Shown here one piece after another: positions 1 to 9,009 of a stretch of 36,572 bases of DNA. Under the pieces are notes generated by a model. The model made no database searches, was not told where the DNA came from, and saw nothing but the letters and a program-made list of their open reading frames with translations. Both the position numbers and the translations under genes were made by a program. Origin of the DNA: Acidobacteriaceae bacterium. Its GTDB lineage: Bacteria > Acidobacteriota > Terriglobia > Terriglobales > Acidobacteriaceae. Location of the stretch: contig JANXZM010000002.1 in the NCBI GenBank assembly GCA_025355505.1, forward strand, positions 1-36,572. The letters are read 5' to 3'. Position 1 is the first letter of the stretch. Each line of letters starts with the position of its first letter.

Positions 1-373
1 CAAGAGCAACACCAAAAGCTGCCTAAGAAGCAAGAACAAAACCTGGGGGTCCAGCACTACCGCAAGGGTGCAGCCGCCTCGGACACTCTACGTGTCTCTT
101 GACAACGCCGCCAAGGTTATAGAGGGTGGCCCAGCCTTCCGTTGGCACGACTTTGCAGTGGGTGCCCCATTCGTCGCGGCTTTTTTTTGCGAAGGGTGGG
201 TAGCAGTCTGATCGCACAGTGGGACTGTGCGACTTCACGCCGCGGGAATAGGAAACGAAGTGAGTCGGCACCATCGCGCGGGTCGGCCTGAGTGGACTGG
301 GACATAGGTAACGGCAGCGGACAGGAGTGTCCGCTCTACACGAGCAGATCGAAACGAAATAATAAGCCGTTAG
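1..373. other. Non-coding stretch with decayed repeat-like sequence
   Basis: I see no convincing gene here. The possible reading frames on the minus strand are rich in Arg, Cys and Pro and look like translated intergenic repeat. Boxes of the kind GTGGCCCA (about 127-134) and GGTGCCCCA (about 160-168) resemble the GTGGCGCACCC and GTGGCCCACCC boxes near 14823 and 14892, which suggests a dispersed, degenerate repeat family. A clean 25-base hairpin repeat lies at 317-341 and is listed separately. Confidence 0.5.
317..341 (+). repeat. 25-bp hairpin repeat, copy 1
   Basis: The arms GCGGACA and TGTCCGC pair perfectly (7 bp) around a GGAG loop and are followed by TCTACAC. A second copy, differing by one base in the loop, lies at 17957-17981 just upstream of miaB. 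Near-identity over 25 bases at two intergenic sites marks a dispersed palindromic repeat. Its role is unknown. Confidence 0.75.
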
Positions 374-2119
374 CTATGACCCGAGTGCGAGCAGCGCTCT
401 CCTTAGGCGCCCATGCCGCTGCGTAAGATGCAGGTAGAGCATTTCATCCAGTTTGGCTTTGGCGCGGATGATTTGGACGAGGTCTTCTTTTTCTTCTCGA
501 GTCCACGCACGCAATCCCGGCACATCGGCCAGAACGAGCGCGAAAGTTTCGAAGGCTGCCTTCTCCAGGGACGTCCACGAAGACGTGCTGACGCCGCCGT
601 TTTCCGGAAATAGTATTCGCTCCAGCGCACGCCTCGAATGCTCGCGCATGAGGGCGGCATCTCCACCAAAATCGCGCGCCATCCGTCGGTTGACTCGCAG
701 GCCGAGGTTGCGTGTGCTGAAGCTGTCCCACGCTCCCACTTTGTTTCCTGGCAGCTTGCTGCCCGGCGTCTCGTAGAAGACGTGGCCCGCCGCCAGGCGC
801 TTCAGCGTGCGGGCGGGTGTTCGGTATTTGGGATTGGCGGCGATTTTCCGCTCTTCGCGTTCTGCTAGTTTTTGCAGATCGGCGCGTCCTGGCCGGAAGC
901 CTAGTTTGCGGTAGAACCAGAACGCGCCCGATTCGATCGCCTCCTCGTTGTCATGGCCCAGTTGATAGGGATAGACCGAGACGCACGTCGTCCCCATACG
1001 GTGACAGAGGCAGCGCAGCACTTGCGCGTAGATCCATCCCGCCTCGCCGCCGCGGAAAGTGTAGAAGGTGTTGAAGCCGACTTCCATCCACTCGCAGAGT
1101 CCGATGGCTTCGATGTAGTTGATGGGCACGCCGTTCTTCAGCGTCAATCCCGCGACATACGAGCGCAGCGGCAAGCGGCGATCCGGCGGCAGGTTCCACA
1201 TATAGATGGAAACGCCGCGGCCAGCTTCGTGCCCTCCAAGATCGGACCGCATCACCGAGGCGGGATCGCCCAGCGTGGTGCCGTAAAGTTCGCGGTAGCG
1301 CACCAGCATGATCTCGCGGATCATCTCCATGACCTGGTGGCCCGGCTTGCGCGAAAGCCGCGTCAGTTGCGGCGGACGCCGCGCCAGCTCGCTAGCCAGC
1401 GACACCTGGCTCCGGCTGATGAGCGGCTCGCTGTGATAAAAAACGCTGCGGACCGGCTTCCAGTCGCGCGTTCGCGTGACGGTGGAGTTCGCGAGATTCC
1501 AGCGCAAGGGAACGCGCAGAGACTCGTAGAGTTCAGCTTTCTGTTGAGGCCGCAGCGGCAAGTCAGCGAAACGTTTCATTAGCCACGCCGGCGTGGCATT
1601 CTTGTTTCCCCCAGCCGCCTCCAGCCATCGCCGCCAGGGCGTGTCGGCCTCGACATAGGCGTCGTCCTCGATCAGCGGTATAAAACGCGGGCCGGTGGCG
1701 CCCAACTCCCGCCCTGGTTCGTAGTTTTCCCAGGCGATTTCAACTTTGCCGGACATGCGCTGGATGAGCCAGTTCGCAACATCGAAGCTGAGCGTGTCTT
1801 CCATCTGCGTGCCGGCGATACCGGAGACTTCGGTGGGCTCGAAGTCGTCCATGTCGGCACCGCCTTTGCGCAAGGCTTCCACTTTTTTGTGGAAACTGCT
1901 GAGAATGCGCGCCGTGGTGCGAACCACGGCTGGCCCTTGCGGGAAGGCGCGGAGGAAAAGTAGCGCTTCGTGGAAACGGATGAGGGAAGACGGAGTGGGG
2001 AAGCGCGCGGCGTCCAGCTGTTTTAGCAGCTTGACGATGCGAGCGGCTTGGTCGCGACCGAAGCGATAGCGGCAGGCTTCGAGCTCGGTAAGTTGGCGAT
2101 CTAGAGCGTTGGCGGTCAT
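374..2119 (-). CDS. Uncharacterised protein with C-terminal GNAT-like module
   Basis: This protein of about 581 residues is not one I can name. Its C-terminal half contains a stretch ending in SGAFWFYRKLGFRP, the usual look of motif B of GCN5-type N-acetyltransferases. It is preceded by FRGGEAGWIYAQVLR, which could be the acyl-CoA pyrophosphate loop. The first 250 residues match no family I recognise and are rich in charged helices. An acyl- or acetyltransferase role is therefore only an inference from fold. The start chosen is the ATG at 2119, after which the sequence reads as an amphipathic helix; an in-frame ATG at 2146 would add nine residues and has a comparably weak Shine-Dalgarno. No signal peptide or membrane segment is visible. 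The gene stands alone on the minus strand, divergent from yebC. Confidence 0.75.
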   Translation of the reverse strand: MTANALDRQLTELEACRYRFGRDQAARIVKLLKQLDAARFPTPSSLIRFHEALLFLRAFPQGPAVVRTTARILSSFHKKVEALRKGGADMDDFEPTEVSGIAGTQMEDTLSFDVANWLIQRMSGKVEIAWENYEPGRELGATGPRFIPLIEDDAYVEADTPWRRWLEAAGGNKNATPAWLMKRFADLPLRPQQKAELYESLRVPLRWNLANSTVTRTRDWKPVRSVFYHSEPLISRSQVSLASELARRPPQLTRLSRKPGHQVMEMIREIMLVRYRELYGTTLGDPASVMRSDLGGHEAGRGVSIYMWNLPPDRRLPLRSYVAGLTLKNGVPINYIEAIGLCEWMEVGFNTFYTFRGGEAGWIYAQVLRCLCHRMGTTCVSVYPYQLGHDNEEAIESGAFWFYRKLGFRPGRADLQKLAEREERKIAANPKYRTPARTLKRLAAGHVFYETPGSKLPGNKVGAWDSFSTRNLGLRVNRRMARDFGGDAALMREHSRRALERILFPENGGVSTSSWTSLEKAAFETFALVLADVPGLRAWTREEKEDLVQIIRAKAKLDEMLYLHLTQRHGRLRRALLALGS

Positions 2120-2231
2120 GGCGGAATCCCAACAAGGGTACCTCATGCGGCGCCTGATGAGCGTTATCTTGCTGATGAGGCTATAACGCGCCTGGCCAGC
2201 GGAGAGAGAAGCACAGACGGAGTGCGACCCA

Positions 2232-2240
2232 TGCTATAAT
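2232..2240 (+). promoter_or_regulatory. Extended -10 promoter element upstream of yebC
   Basis: TGCTATAAT is a perfect TATAAT preceded by an extended TGn. No good -35 is visible 16-18 bases upstream, which fits an extended -10 promoter. It would give yebC a leader of about 110 bases. Confidence 0.55.
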
Positions 2241-2354
2241 CTCCATTCGCCTGAACGTTTTATGTCGAGGCTGATCCTGTGATTTCCTTCGCGGGCGAAT
2301 TCATAATTCCGAGAATTAGAGCAATTCTAAGGTCTTTAGAGACGAGGTAGAGTT

Positions 2355-3101
2355 ATGTCCGGCCATTCGAAATGGGCAACCATCAAGCACAAGAAGGGTG
2401 CGCTCGACGCTAAGCGCGGCAAGATCTTCACCCGCCTGATCAAGGAAATCGCGATGGCGGCGAAGTCGGGCGGCGACCCCGACATGAACCCGCGGCTGCG
2501 GACGGCGATCCTGGCGGCCAAGTCGGAGAACATGCCCGCCGACAATATTAAGCGCGCCATCCAGCGCGGCACCGGCGAACTGCCGGGCGCGAACTACGAA
2601 GAATTTGTGCTGGAGGGCTACGGTCCGGGCGGGGTGGCTTTGCTGGCGGAGATTTCCACCGACAACCGCAACCGCTCGGTGAGTGAAATCCGGCACGCGT
2701 TCGGGAAGAACAATGGCAACATGGCGGAAGCGGGCGCGGTGTCGTATATGTTCCACAAGAAAGGCGACATCATCATTCCCAAGTCAGCGGCCAAAGAAGA
2801 CGACCTGATGAACATCATCCTGGAAGCTGGCGGCGAAGATTTGAAGGATGATGGCGAGAACTGGGAGATTCTGACTGCGCCTTCGGCCTACGAAGGCGTG
2901 CTAGAGGCGGTGAAGAAGGCCGGAATTACGCCCATCGCCTCAAGCGTGGGCATGATTCCGGATACCTATATCAAACTGGAAGGGCATCAGGCGGCGCAGA
3001 TGATCCGCCTGATGGAAGCACTCGAAGATTGCGACGATGTGCAGAACGTTCACTCCAACTTCGATATCGACCAGAAAACTCTGGAAGAAGTTACGGGCTA
3101 G
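2355..3101 (+). CDS. yebC: YebC/PmpR (TACO1) family regulator
   Basis: This 248-residue protein is full length for the YebC family, known as DNA-binding regulators and, for the TACO1/YebC branch, as factors that help ribosomes translate difficult sequences such as proline runs. The family signature [20 protein letters not shown] opens the protein, followed by the basic helical domain ([16 protein letters not shown]) and the [15 protein letters not shown] segment. The rest forms the two alpha/beta lobes. The ATG follows a short GAGG-type Shine-Dalgarno. In many bacteria yebC sits beside ruvC; here the following gene is tlyA, 269 bases on, so it is probably a separate transcript. The family assignment is secure, the exact role (regulator or translation factor) is not settled from sequence. 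Confidence 0.97.
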   Translation: MSGHSKWATIKHKKGALDAKRGKIFTRLIKEIAMAAKSGGDPDMNPRLRTAILAAKSENMPADNIKRAIQRGTGELPGANYEEFVLEGYGPGGVALLAEISTDNRNRSVSEIRHAFGKNNGNMAEAGAVSYMFHKKGDIIIPKSAAKEDDLMNIILEAGGEDLKDDGENWEILTAPSAYEGVLEAVKKAGITPIASSVGMIPDTYIKLEGHQAAQMIRLMEALEDCDDVQNVHSNFDIDQKTLEEVTG

Positions 3102-3107
3102 GGAATA

Positions 3108-3139
3108 ATCGGGTCATCGGATGATCGGGCCATCGGGTC
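3108..3139 (+). repeat. Short tandem repeat of four ATCGGG-type octamers
   Basis: Four consecutive 8-mers (ATCGGGTC, ATCGGATG, ATCGGGCC, ATCGGGTC) begin six bases after the yebC stop codon. It is a degenerate microsatellite-like array in a 269-base spacer that holds no gene. Confidence 0.7.
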
Positions 3140-3370
3140 CTGTGAGTGCAACTGCACTGTCGTAGAATTTCGATCGGCCGATGATTCGACCACGCTTCGC
3201 TTTGAGACTCCCAATCATTTAAGAATTCCTACGAAGTTTTCAACACCCCAGAGGAAAAGTTTGTGGAAAAGCGGGAACTTACTCTTGTAACCTTCTGTTA
3301 ACGAAACGCTTTCAACATTCTGCACCGCATCGGGTGCTAGGCGGGTCGGGCCGATGCAGATCTGACCTCT

Positions 3371-4138
3371 GTGAAGACACGTCTGGACAAGTTGCTCGTG
3401 GATCGTGGGCTGACGCCGTCGCGGGCGCGCGCGCAGGCTCTCATTCTGGCCGGAAAAGTTCTGGTCAACGAGCAGAAGATCGAGAAGGCGGGCGCATCGA
3501 TCGACTGCGGCTCGACCTTGCGCCTGCTGGGCGCGGATCTTCGCTACGTCAGCCGGGGCGGCCTGAAGTTGGAGAAGGCTCTCGAGCACTGGCGAATCGA
3601 TCTCCGCGGCAAAGTGTGCCTCGACGTTGGCGCTTCCACCGGAGGCTTCAGCGACTGCATGCTGCAGCACGCCGCCGCCAGGGTGATCGCTGTGGATACA
3701 GGGTATGGTCAGATGGATTTTGGATTGCGCAACGACCCGCGCATTCGGCTTCTGGAGAAAACCAACGCCCGCTATCTCGATCCCAGCGATATTGGCGAAC
3801 CGATCGCCTTCATTGCCATGGATGTCTCCTTTATCTCGGCCACGCTGGTGCTGCCGGCGGTGATTTGCGCCGCTACGTTTTACGCCAGCCAGACTCCCAA
3901 GTCGATTGAGATTGTAGTGCTGGTGAAACCACAGTTCGAAGCGGGCAGGGAACTGGTGGGCAAAGGTGGAATCGTGCGCGATGAACCCGTACAGCGGGCG
4001 GCCGTGGCCAGAGTAGAAGCTGGGCTTGCAAAACTCGGATGCGGACGCGCCGAATGGATCGAGTCCCCCATCCTTGGCGGCGAAGGCAATCGCGAATTCC
4101 TGCTTCACGCACAGTTTTCGCCGCCTCCCATCGCCTGA
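3371..4138 (+). CDS. tlyA: TlyA-family rRNA 2'-O-methyltransferase / hemolysin-like
   Basis: This 255-residue protein has an N-terminal S4 RNA-binding domain (about 1-60: LDKLLVDRGLTPSRARAQAL) and an FtsJ-like Rossmann methyltransferase domain. The SAM loop is DVGASTGGFSD (85-95). The K-D-K-E tetrad of 2'-O-ribose methyltransferases is visible at K66, D151, K186 and E242. TlyA of mycobacteria methylates 16S and 23S rRNA; activity on the same sites here is inferred from family. The start is a GTG in CTCTGTGAAGACA, since no in-frame ATG fits the S4 domain. nadK follows after 33 bases, a neighbourhood (tlyA-nadK) seen in other phyla, so the two are probably co-transcribed. Confidence 0.93.
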   Translation: MKTRLDKLLVDRGLTPSRARAQALILAGKVLVNEQKIEKAGASIDCGSTLRLLGADLRYVSRGGLKLEKALEHWRIDLRGKVCLDVGASTGGFSDCMLQHAAARVIAVDTGYGQMDFGLRNDPRIRLLEKTNARYLDPSDIGEPIAFIAMDVSFISATLVLPAVICAATFYASQTPKSIEIVVLVKPQFEAGRELVGKGGIVRDEPVQRAAVARVEAGLAKLGCGRAEWIESPILGGEGNREFLLHAQFSPPPIA

Positions 4139-4171
4139 TTCTGTACAATCGGAAGTCCGATGTCAGAATAG

Positions 4172-5080
4172 ATGTCCGAAGAAAAGTCCGAAGACATGGC
4201 CGAGTCCTCTGCAAGCTCAACCCGTCAGAAAAGCGTTGCCATCCTATCGAAGCCGGACCGTCCCGAGTTGTCCAAAGCATTGCCGGCGCTCGAAAAATGG
4301 TTGCAGCAGCGCAACTACGCAGTGGTGGTGGACCAGGAAAGCGCAGCCTACTTTTCGGCGTGCGCCGTGATGCCGCGGAGCGAGTTGGCCACACGGTCGC
4401 CAAGTCTGGCTCTGGTGCTCGGCGGCGACGGTACTCTGCTGTCAGCGGCGCGCGCGGTTGCAAAAGTCGGAACGCTGATCCTCGGCGTCAACCTGGGTAC
4501 GCTCGGATTCATGACCGAACTTCCACTGGCCGATCTCTATCCCGCTCTGGAGGCGATCGAGAAAGAGCGCTACATCGTCGACATCCGCTCCATGCTGAGT
4601 TGCTCGCTGGTGCGGGACGGCGATGTTGTCGCCAATCACTCCGCCTTGAACGAACTGGTGGTGAGCAAGAGCGCCATCGCACGCTTGAATTTCTTCGAGC
4701 TCTTTGTGGACTCCGAGTTCGTTTCCAGTTACAGAGCCGATGGTCTCATCATCGCGACGCCGACGGGTTCTACCGCATATTCTCTCGGTGCGGGCGGGCC
4801 GATCCTCAAACCGGATGTGGACGCCTTCGTCATCACTCCCGTCTCGCCCCACGGCTTGACCCACCGGCCAGTGGTAGTGCGCGATACGGTCGAAATCGAA
4901 ATCCGGGTGAAGACGGGCGAGGAAGAAGCGTACCTGAGTCTCGATGGACAGGTCGGCATGCCGATGAGAGACGGCGATATCGTGCGCTGTGTTAAGGCGG
5001 AACATCCGGCCAGGCTGATACGTTTTCAGAAAACGTTCTTCGAAGTGCTCGCCACCAAGCTCAAATGGGGAGAACGCTGA
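4172..5080 (+). CDS. nadK: NAD kinase
   Basis: This enzyme phosphorylates NAD to NADP in the cytoplasm. The 302-residue protein carries the diagnostic GGDGT (84-88), the NE pair (N160-E161), the TPTGSTAYSLGAGGP motif that binds NAD ribose and adenine (197-210), and SPHGLTHRP (225-233). The first 20 residues are acidic and serine-rich and probably disordered. It follows tlyA by 33 bases. A TACAAT hexamer at 4144-4149 could be a local -10, but no -35 accompanies it, so operon transcription from upstream of tlyA is as likely. Confidence 0.96.
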   Translation: MSEEKSEDMAESSASSTRQKSVAILSKPDRPELSKALPALEKWLQQRNYAVVVDQESAAYFSACAVMPRSELATRSPSLALVLGGDGTLLSAARAVAKVGTLILGVNLGTLGFMTELPLADLYPALEAIEKERYIVDIRSMLSCSLVRDGDVVANHSALNELVVSKSAIARLNFFELFVDSEFVSSYRADGLIIATPTGSTAYSLGAGGPILKPDVDAFVITPVSPHGLTHRPVVVRDTVEIEIRVKTGEEEAYLSLDGQVGMPMRDGDIVRCVKAEHPARLIRFQKTFFEVLATKLKWGER

Positions 5081-5117
5081 ACCGTCTCTACGATAGGAAC
5101 TTATCCGGGAGGACGAA

Positions 5118-6797
5118 ATGAAGCGGTGTTTCCTGCAGGTCGTGATGGTTCTCGGATGCGCGCTGAGCACCTTCGCGCAAACGAAACCAGCCGCGGACCT
5201 CATCATCCAAAACGCGCGCGTCTGGACCGTCGATCCGTCCCGCCCGGAAGCTGACGCAGTTGCCATCCTCGGCGACCGCATCGTTGCCGTGGGATCAAGC
5301 CAGCAGGTGGATGCCTGGCGCGGGCCCCATACCCGCGTGGTCGATGCCGGCGGAAAGCGCCTTCTGCCAGGTTTCAATGATGCTCACGTGCATTTCACGG
5401 ATGGTGGATCGCAACTCGACCGTGTCGAACTCAACGACGCCACCAGCTCGCAGGAATTTGCTCGCCGCATTGGTGAACGCGCCGCGAAGACCGCCAAGGG
5501 CGAATGGCTCCTCGGCGGCGATTGGGACGAGACCAAGTGGAGTCCAGCAGCGCTCCCGACTAAGAAGCTAATCGATTCGGCAACGCCCGAAACGCCGGTA
5601 GCCGTGAATCGCTATGACGGCCACATGATTCTGGCGAACTCGCTCGCATTAAAACTGGCGGAAATCACCGCGCAAACACCAGATCCAGTGGGCGGAGTGA
5701 TTGTCCGCGATGGGCAGGGAAATCCCACGGGGGCGCTGAAAGACGCGGCGATGGATCTGCTCTTCAAAGCGGTTCCACCTCCGACCCACGATCAGCGGCG
5801 CCATGCCATTGAGCGCGCGCTTGAACACGCCGCCTCGCTCGGTGTGACCAGCGTCCAGCACATGAATCCCGACTCTGCCGACATCGCGATCTATTCAGAG
5901 TTGCTCGACGAAGGCAAGCTGACCACGCGCATCTATGCGGCACCGCTGATCACGCAGGTGGATGACCAGGTGAAACTCGGTATCCGGCGGGCGTTTGGCG
6001 GGCCGTATCTGCGCATCGGCGGGGTGAAGGCCTACGCGGATGGCTCGCTTGGTTCCACCACGGCGTATTTCTTCGAACCTTTTTCGGACCAGCCCGGCAA
6101 TCGCGGCCTGCTCTCTGACGAAATGCAGCCCATCGCACTGATGCGGGATCGCATGATGCGCGCCGACGCTGCTGGATTACAGCTCTGCACTCACGCCATC
6201 GGAGACGCGGGAATTTCAGCGATTCTCGACATTTATGACGAAATTGAAAAGGCTCACGGCAGCCGCGATCGTCGTTGGCGCATCGAGCATGCCCAGCACA
6301 TGGCGGCCAAAGACTTCGCCCGCTTGGCGCAACTGCAGGTCATCGCCTCGGTGCAGCCCTATCACGCCATCGACGACGGCCGCTGGGCTGAGCACCGCAT
6401 CGGACATGATCGCGCGAGCCGCACCTACGCCTTTCGCACATTCCTCGATCACGGGGTTCGCCTCGCGTTGGGCACGGATTGGAACGTCGCGCCACTCAAT
6501 CCCATGCTCACGCTCTACGCGGCCACAACCCGCGCGACGCTCGATGGCAAGAATCCGAATGGATGGTTTCCCGAACAGAAGTTGACCATAAAAGAAGCGA
6601 TTGAGGCTTACACCGTGGGTTCGGCGTACGCCGAATTTCAGGAGAACGAAAAAGGCTCGATCGCCGCCGGCAAATTGGCCGACATGGTATTGCTGAGTGA
6701 CGATGTGCTCAGCATCGTTTCCGTCAATATCCGCGACGTCAAGGTGCTCAAGACCTGGGTTGGCGGCAAGTTGATTTACGACGCTGCGAGTCAGTGA
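5118..6797 (+). CDS. Secreted YtcJ-like amidohydrolase (amidohydrolase family 3)
   Basis: This 559-residue metal-dependent hydrolase has an N-terminal signal sequence (hydrophobic 5-20, likely cleavage at TFA-Q); the LGC at 12-14 is a poor lipobox, so signal peptidase I is favoured. The mature part starts with the small beta-domain typical of the superfamily (ADLIIQNARVWTVDP). The metal-binding and catalytic set is present: HVH at 90-92, the lysine K304 in GGVKAYADGS, H359 in HAIGD, H391 and H394 in EHAQH, and D454 in LGTDW. YtcJ/LAF3-type proteins hydrolyse diverse amides and cyclic amides; the substrate here cannot be told from sequence. A good Shine-Dalgarno (GGGAGGAC) precedes the ATG. 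Its stop overlaps the start of the next hydrolase by four bases (GTGA), implying translational coupling and perhaps a shared catabolic step. Confidence 0.9.
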   Translation: MKRCFLQVVMVLGCALSTFAQTKPAADLIIQNARVWTVDPSRPEADAVAILGDRIVAVGSSQQVDAWRGPHTRVVDAGGKRLLPGFNDAHVHFTDGGSQLDRVELNDATSSQEFARRIGERAAKTAKGEWLLGGDWDETKWSPAALPTKKLIDSATPETPVAVNRYDGHMILANSLALKLAEITAQTPDPVGGVIVRDGQGNPTGALKDAAMDLLFKAVPPPTHDQRRHAIERALEHAASLGVTSVQHMNPDSADIAIYSELLDEGKLTTRIYAAPLITQVDDQVKLGIRRAFGGPYLRIGGVKAYADGSLGSTTAYFFEPFSDQPGNRGLLSDEMQPIALMRDRMMRADAAGLQLCTHAIGDAGISAILDIYDEIEKAHGSRDRRWRIEHAQHMAAKDFARLAQLQVIASVQPYHAIDDGRWAEHRIGHDRASRTYAFRTFLDHGVRLALGTDWNVAPLNPMLTLYAATTRATLDGKNPNGWFPEQKLTIKEAIEAYTVGSAYAEFQENEKGSIAAGKLADMVLLSDDVLSIVSVNIRDVKVLKTWVGGKLIYDAASQ

Positions 6798-7690
6798 CGG
6801 ATGTTAGCGAAAATGTCATGAGTGAAAACCATCCAGGCCTCGTCGAGCGTACCTTCGACACCGGCGAAGTTCAATTGAACTATGCCGAAGGCCCTGCCCA
6901 TGGCCCGCCGATCGTGCTGCTGCATGGACTCGGCCGGCGCTGGCAAGTATTTCTACCCGTGATTCCCGCGCTGAGCCTGCGCTGGCACATTTTCGCGCCC
7001 GACCTTCGCGGTCATGGCAAGTCTTCTCACCTTGCTCGCGGCTATCGTGGCCCGCAGTATGCTGAAGACATCGCTTGCCTTCTGCGCGAGCGCATTTCCG
7101 CTCCAGCCGTGATCTTTGGACATTCGCTCGGCGGCATGCTGGCCATGTGGGTGGCCTCTCATCATCCGGAACTGGTGCGGGCCCTCATTCTCGGCGATAA
7201 CATGATCGTCGCGCGGCGGCTTCATAACCCGATGTACACGGCGCTATTCTCGGGACTGCGCGATCTGGCGCGCCACAGTGGTTCCGTTGAGCAGATTGCC
7301 GGCGGCATCGGCAGAATTGCGCTGCCAATTCCAGGCACCGATGAATCGGTCACCATTCGCGAACTTCCCGGCAACGATGAGGCATACCTGCTCTCGTGGG
7401 CACGCTGCGTACAGCAAACTGACCCTGACGCCTACGAAATGACGCTCGACGGATCGTCGCTAGAAGGCTGGAATGGAGAGACTGTGTTGGGCGGAATCAC
7501 CTGTCCAACGCTGCTTCTGCAAGGCAGCCAGGAATTAGGCGGACTGATGTCCGACGCGGATGTTGCGCTGGCCACGCGCTTGTTGCCCCATCACACGCAT
7601 GTGAAATTCCGCAACCTGGGACACGCACTGTTCATCCAGCAACCCGAGCCGGTGCTGCGGGCAGTGACAAATTTTGTGGAGTCGCTGTAG
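6794..7690 (+). CDS. Alpha/beta hydrolase
   Basis: This 298-residue protein has the alpha/beta hydrolase fold. The oxyanion segment is LLHGLGRRW (42-50), the nucleophile elbow is GHSLGG with S111, and a C-terminal histidine H277 sits in NLGHALF. DLRGHGKS at 70-77 is typical of the family. The GTG start overlaps the upstream amidohydrolase stop (GTGA); an alternative ATG at 6818 would remove eight residues. The pair probably forms an operon, so the enzyme may act on an ester, lactone or product of the amidohydrolase, but that is inference. No signal peptide is seen, so it should be cytoplasmic. It converges on lysA with only 11 bases between stop codons. Confidence 0.9.
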   Translation: MTDVSENVMSENHPGLVERTFDTGEVQLNYAEGPAHGPPIVLLHGLGRRWQVFLPVIPALSLRWHIFAPDLRGHGKSSHLARGYRGPQYAEDIACLLRERISAPAVIFGHSLGGMLAMWVASHHPELVRALILGDNMIVARRLHNPMYTALFSGLRDLARHSGSVEQIAGGIGRIALPIPGTDESVTIRELPGNDEAYLLSWARCVQQTDPDAYEMTLDGSSLEGWNGETVLGGITCPTLLLQGSQELGGLMSDADVALATRLLPHHTHVKFRNLGHALFIQQPEPVLRAVTNFVESL

Positions 7691-7701
7691 ATCGCTCTCC
7701 A

Positions 7702-9009
7702 CTAAACTTTCTCCATCCTCATTTGATCCTGCAAGCTCTCTCGCCGCCGTATCACTTTCGACTTTGCACCATTCACCAGCACTTCCGCCGGCCGGCCGCG
7801 CGTGTTGTAGTTCGATCCCAGCACCGCGCCATACGCGCCTACGTCAAGAATGGCCAGCAGGCCTCCCTCGCTGACCAGCGGAAGCTTTCTGTCACGCGCA
7901 AAAAAGTCGCCCGTCTCGCAGATGGGACCGACTACATCGGTAATCTCCGTTTCGCGCGAATTGCGGCTCACCGGAACGATCTCGTGATAAGCACCATACA
8001 GGGAAGGACGCAGCAGATCGTTCATTGCCGCATCGACAATCAGAAAGCGTTTGCGGTTGTTCGTTTTCCGGTAGAGAACGCGCGTCAGCAACACGCCCGC
8101 CGGTCCCACGATGGAACGTCCCGGCTCGAGCAGTAGATGCAGCTTCAACCCGCGCAACGGACCAAGCACCGCCCTCGCGTACGCCGCAATCTGCTTGTCA
8201 AAACTTTTCTGCGCTCCCTCATAGGAAATTCCCAAGCCGCCGCCGGCGTCGATATAGCGGATGTCGTGGCCCTGCTCCCGCAATGCGCGAACCAGATCGG
8301 CCACGCGTTCGAGCGCCGATTGAAAGGAACCGACATCGGTGATCTGCGACCCGATGTGGACGCTCACTCCGGCCACTTTTAGATAAGGTTGCTTCGCGGC
8401 CTGCGCATAGAGCGTCCGCGCCTCGGAAATCGGCACGCCGAACTTATGCTGATGCAGTCCGGTCGAAATATAAGGGTGAGTTTTCGCCGAGACGTCCGGA
8501 TTTACCCGCACCGCCACCGCCGCCCGTTTCTTTAATCGTGTCGCGATTGCTGAAAGCAAGCTCAACTCGGACGCGCTCTCAATATTGAACAGCAATATCC
8601 CCGAGCGCAACGCGAGTTCCATCTCGGCGGCGGTCTTGCCCACGCCGGAGAACACAACCTTGCTCGCAGCCTTCCGGCTTACGCGCAGGACTCGCTGTAG
8701 TTCTCCGCCGGAAACCACGTCGAAGCCGGTCCCCTCGTCGATCATCAGTCGCAGAATCGCGAGCGTGGAATTGGCTTTGACGGAATAGCACAGCGTGTGG
8801 GGAATGGAACGAAAAGCTTGACCGAATGCGCTCACACGCGCGCGGATCATCGCTGTGGAATAAACATATAGCGGAGTTGCGTGGCGTGCGGCGAGGCCTT
8901 CAAGCGCCACCGCCTCGCAGTAGAGTTCGGTGGGTCGCGGTGGCAAAGCCGCGGCATGATACCCAAACGCGGGCGGGCGTAGCGCTTGCGATTCGCGCGT
9001 GCGCTTCAC
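7702..9009 (-). CDS. lysA: Diaminopimelate decarboxylase
   Basis: LysA decarboxylates meso-diaminopimelate to lysine, the last step of the DAP pathway. The 435-residue protein is a fold-type III PLP enzyme: the PLP lysine is K78 in CYSVKAN, the phosphate-binding glycine loop is GGGLG (256-260), HIGSQI is at 218-223, EPGRS at 295-299, and the catalytic cysteine is C364 in CETGDFF. The C-terminal motif GAYGAVLGSNYN varies slightly from the usual GAYG-M-xSNYN. The GTG start overlaps the stop of the upstream phosphatase gene in a GTGA, so the two are translationally coupled, an odd pairing of stress signalling and lysine synthesis. About 25 extra N-terminal residues precede the usual start of the domain. 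Confidence 0.96.
   Translation of the reverse strand: MKRTRESQALRPPAFGYHAAALPPRPTELYCEAVALEGLAARHATPLYVYSTAMIRARVSAFGQAFRSIPHTLCYSVKANSTLAILRLMIDEGTGFDVVSGGELQRVLRVSRKAASKVVFSGVGKTAAEMELALRSGILLFNIESASELSLLSAIATRLKKRAAVAVRVNPDVSAKTHPYISTGLHQHKFGVPISEARTLYAQAAKQPYLKVAGVSVHIGSQITDVGSFQSALERVADLVRALREQGHDIRYIDAGGGLGISYEGAQKSFDKQIAAYARAVLGPLRGLKLHLLLEPGRSIVGPAGVLLTRVLYRKTNNRKRFLIVDAAMNDLLRPSLYGAYHEIVPVSRNSRETEITDVVGPICETGDFFARDRKLPLVSEGGLLAILDVGAYGAVLGSNYNTRGRPAEVLVNGAKSKVIRRRESLQDQMRMEKV

Noticed and set aside
3215-4108. 297-codon minus-strand frame opposite tlyA
   Set aside because: tlyA has an S4 domain and K-D-K-E tetrad; the antisense frame has no motif.
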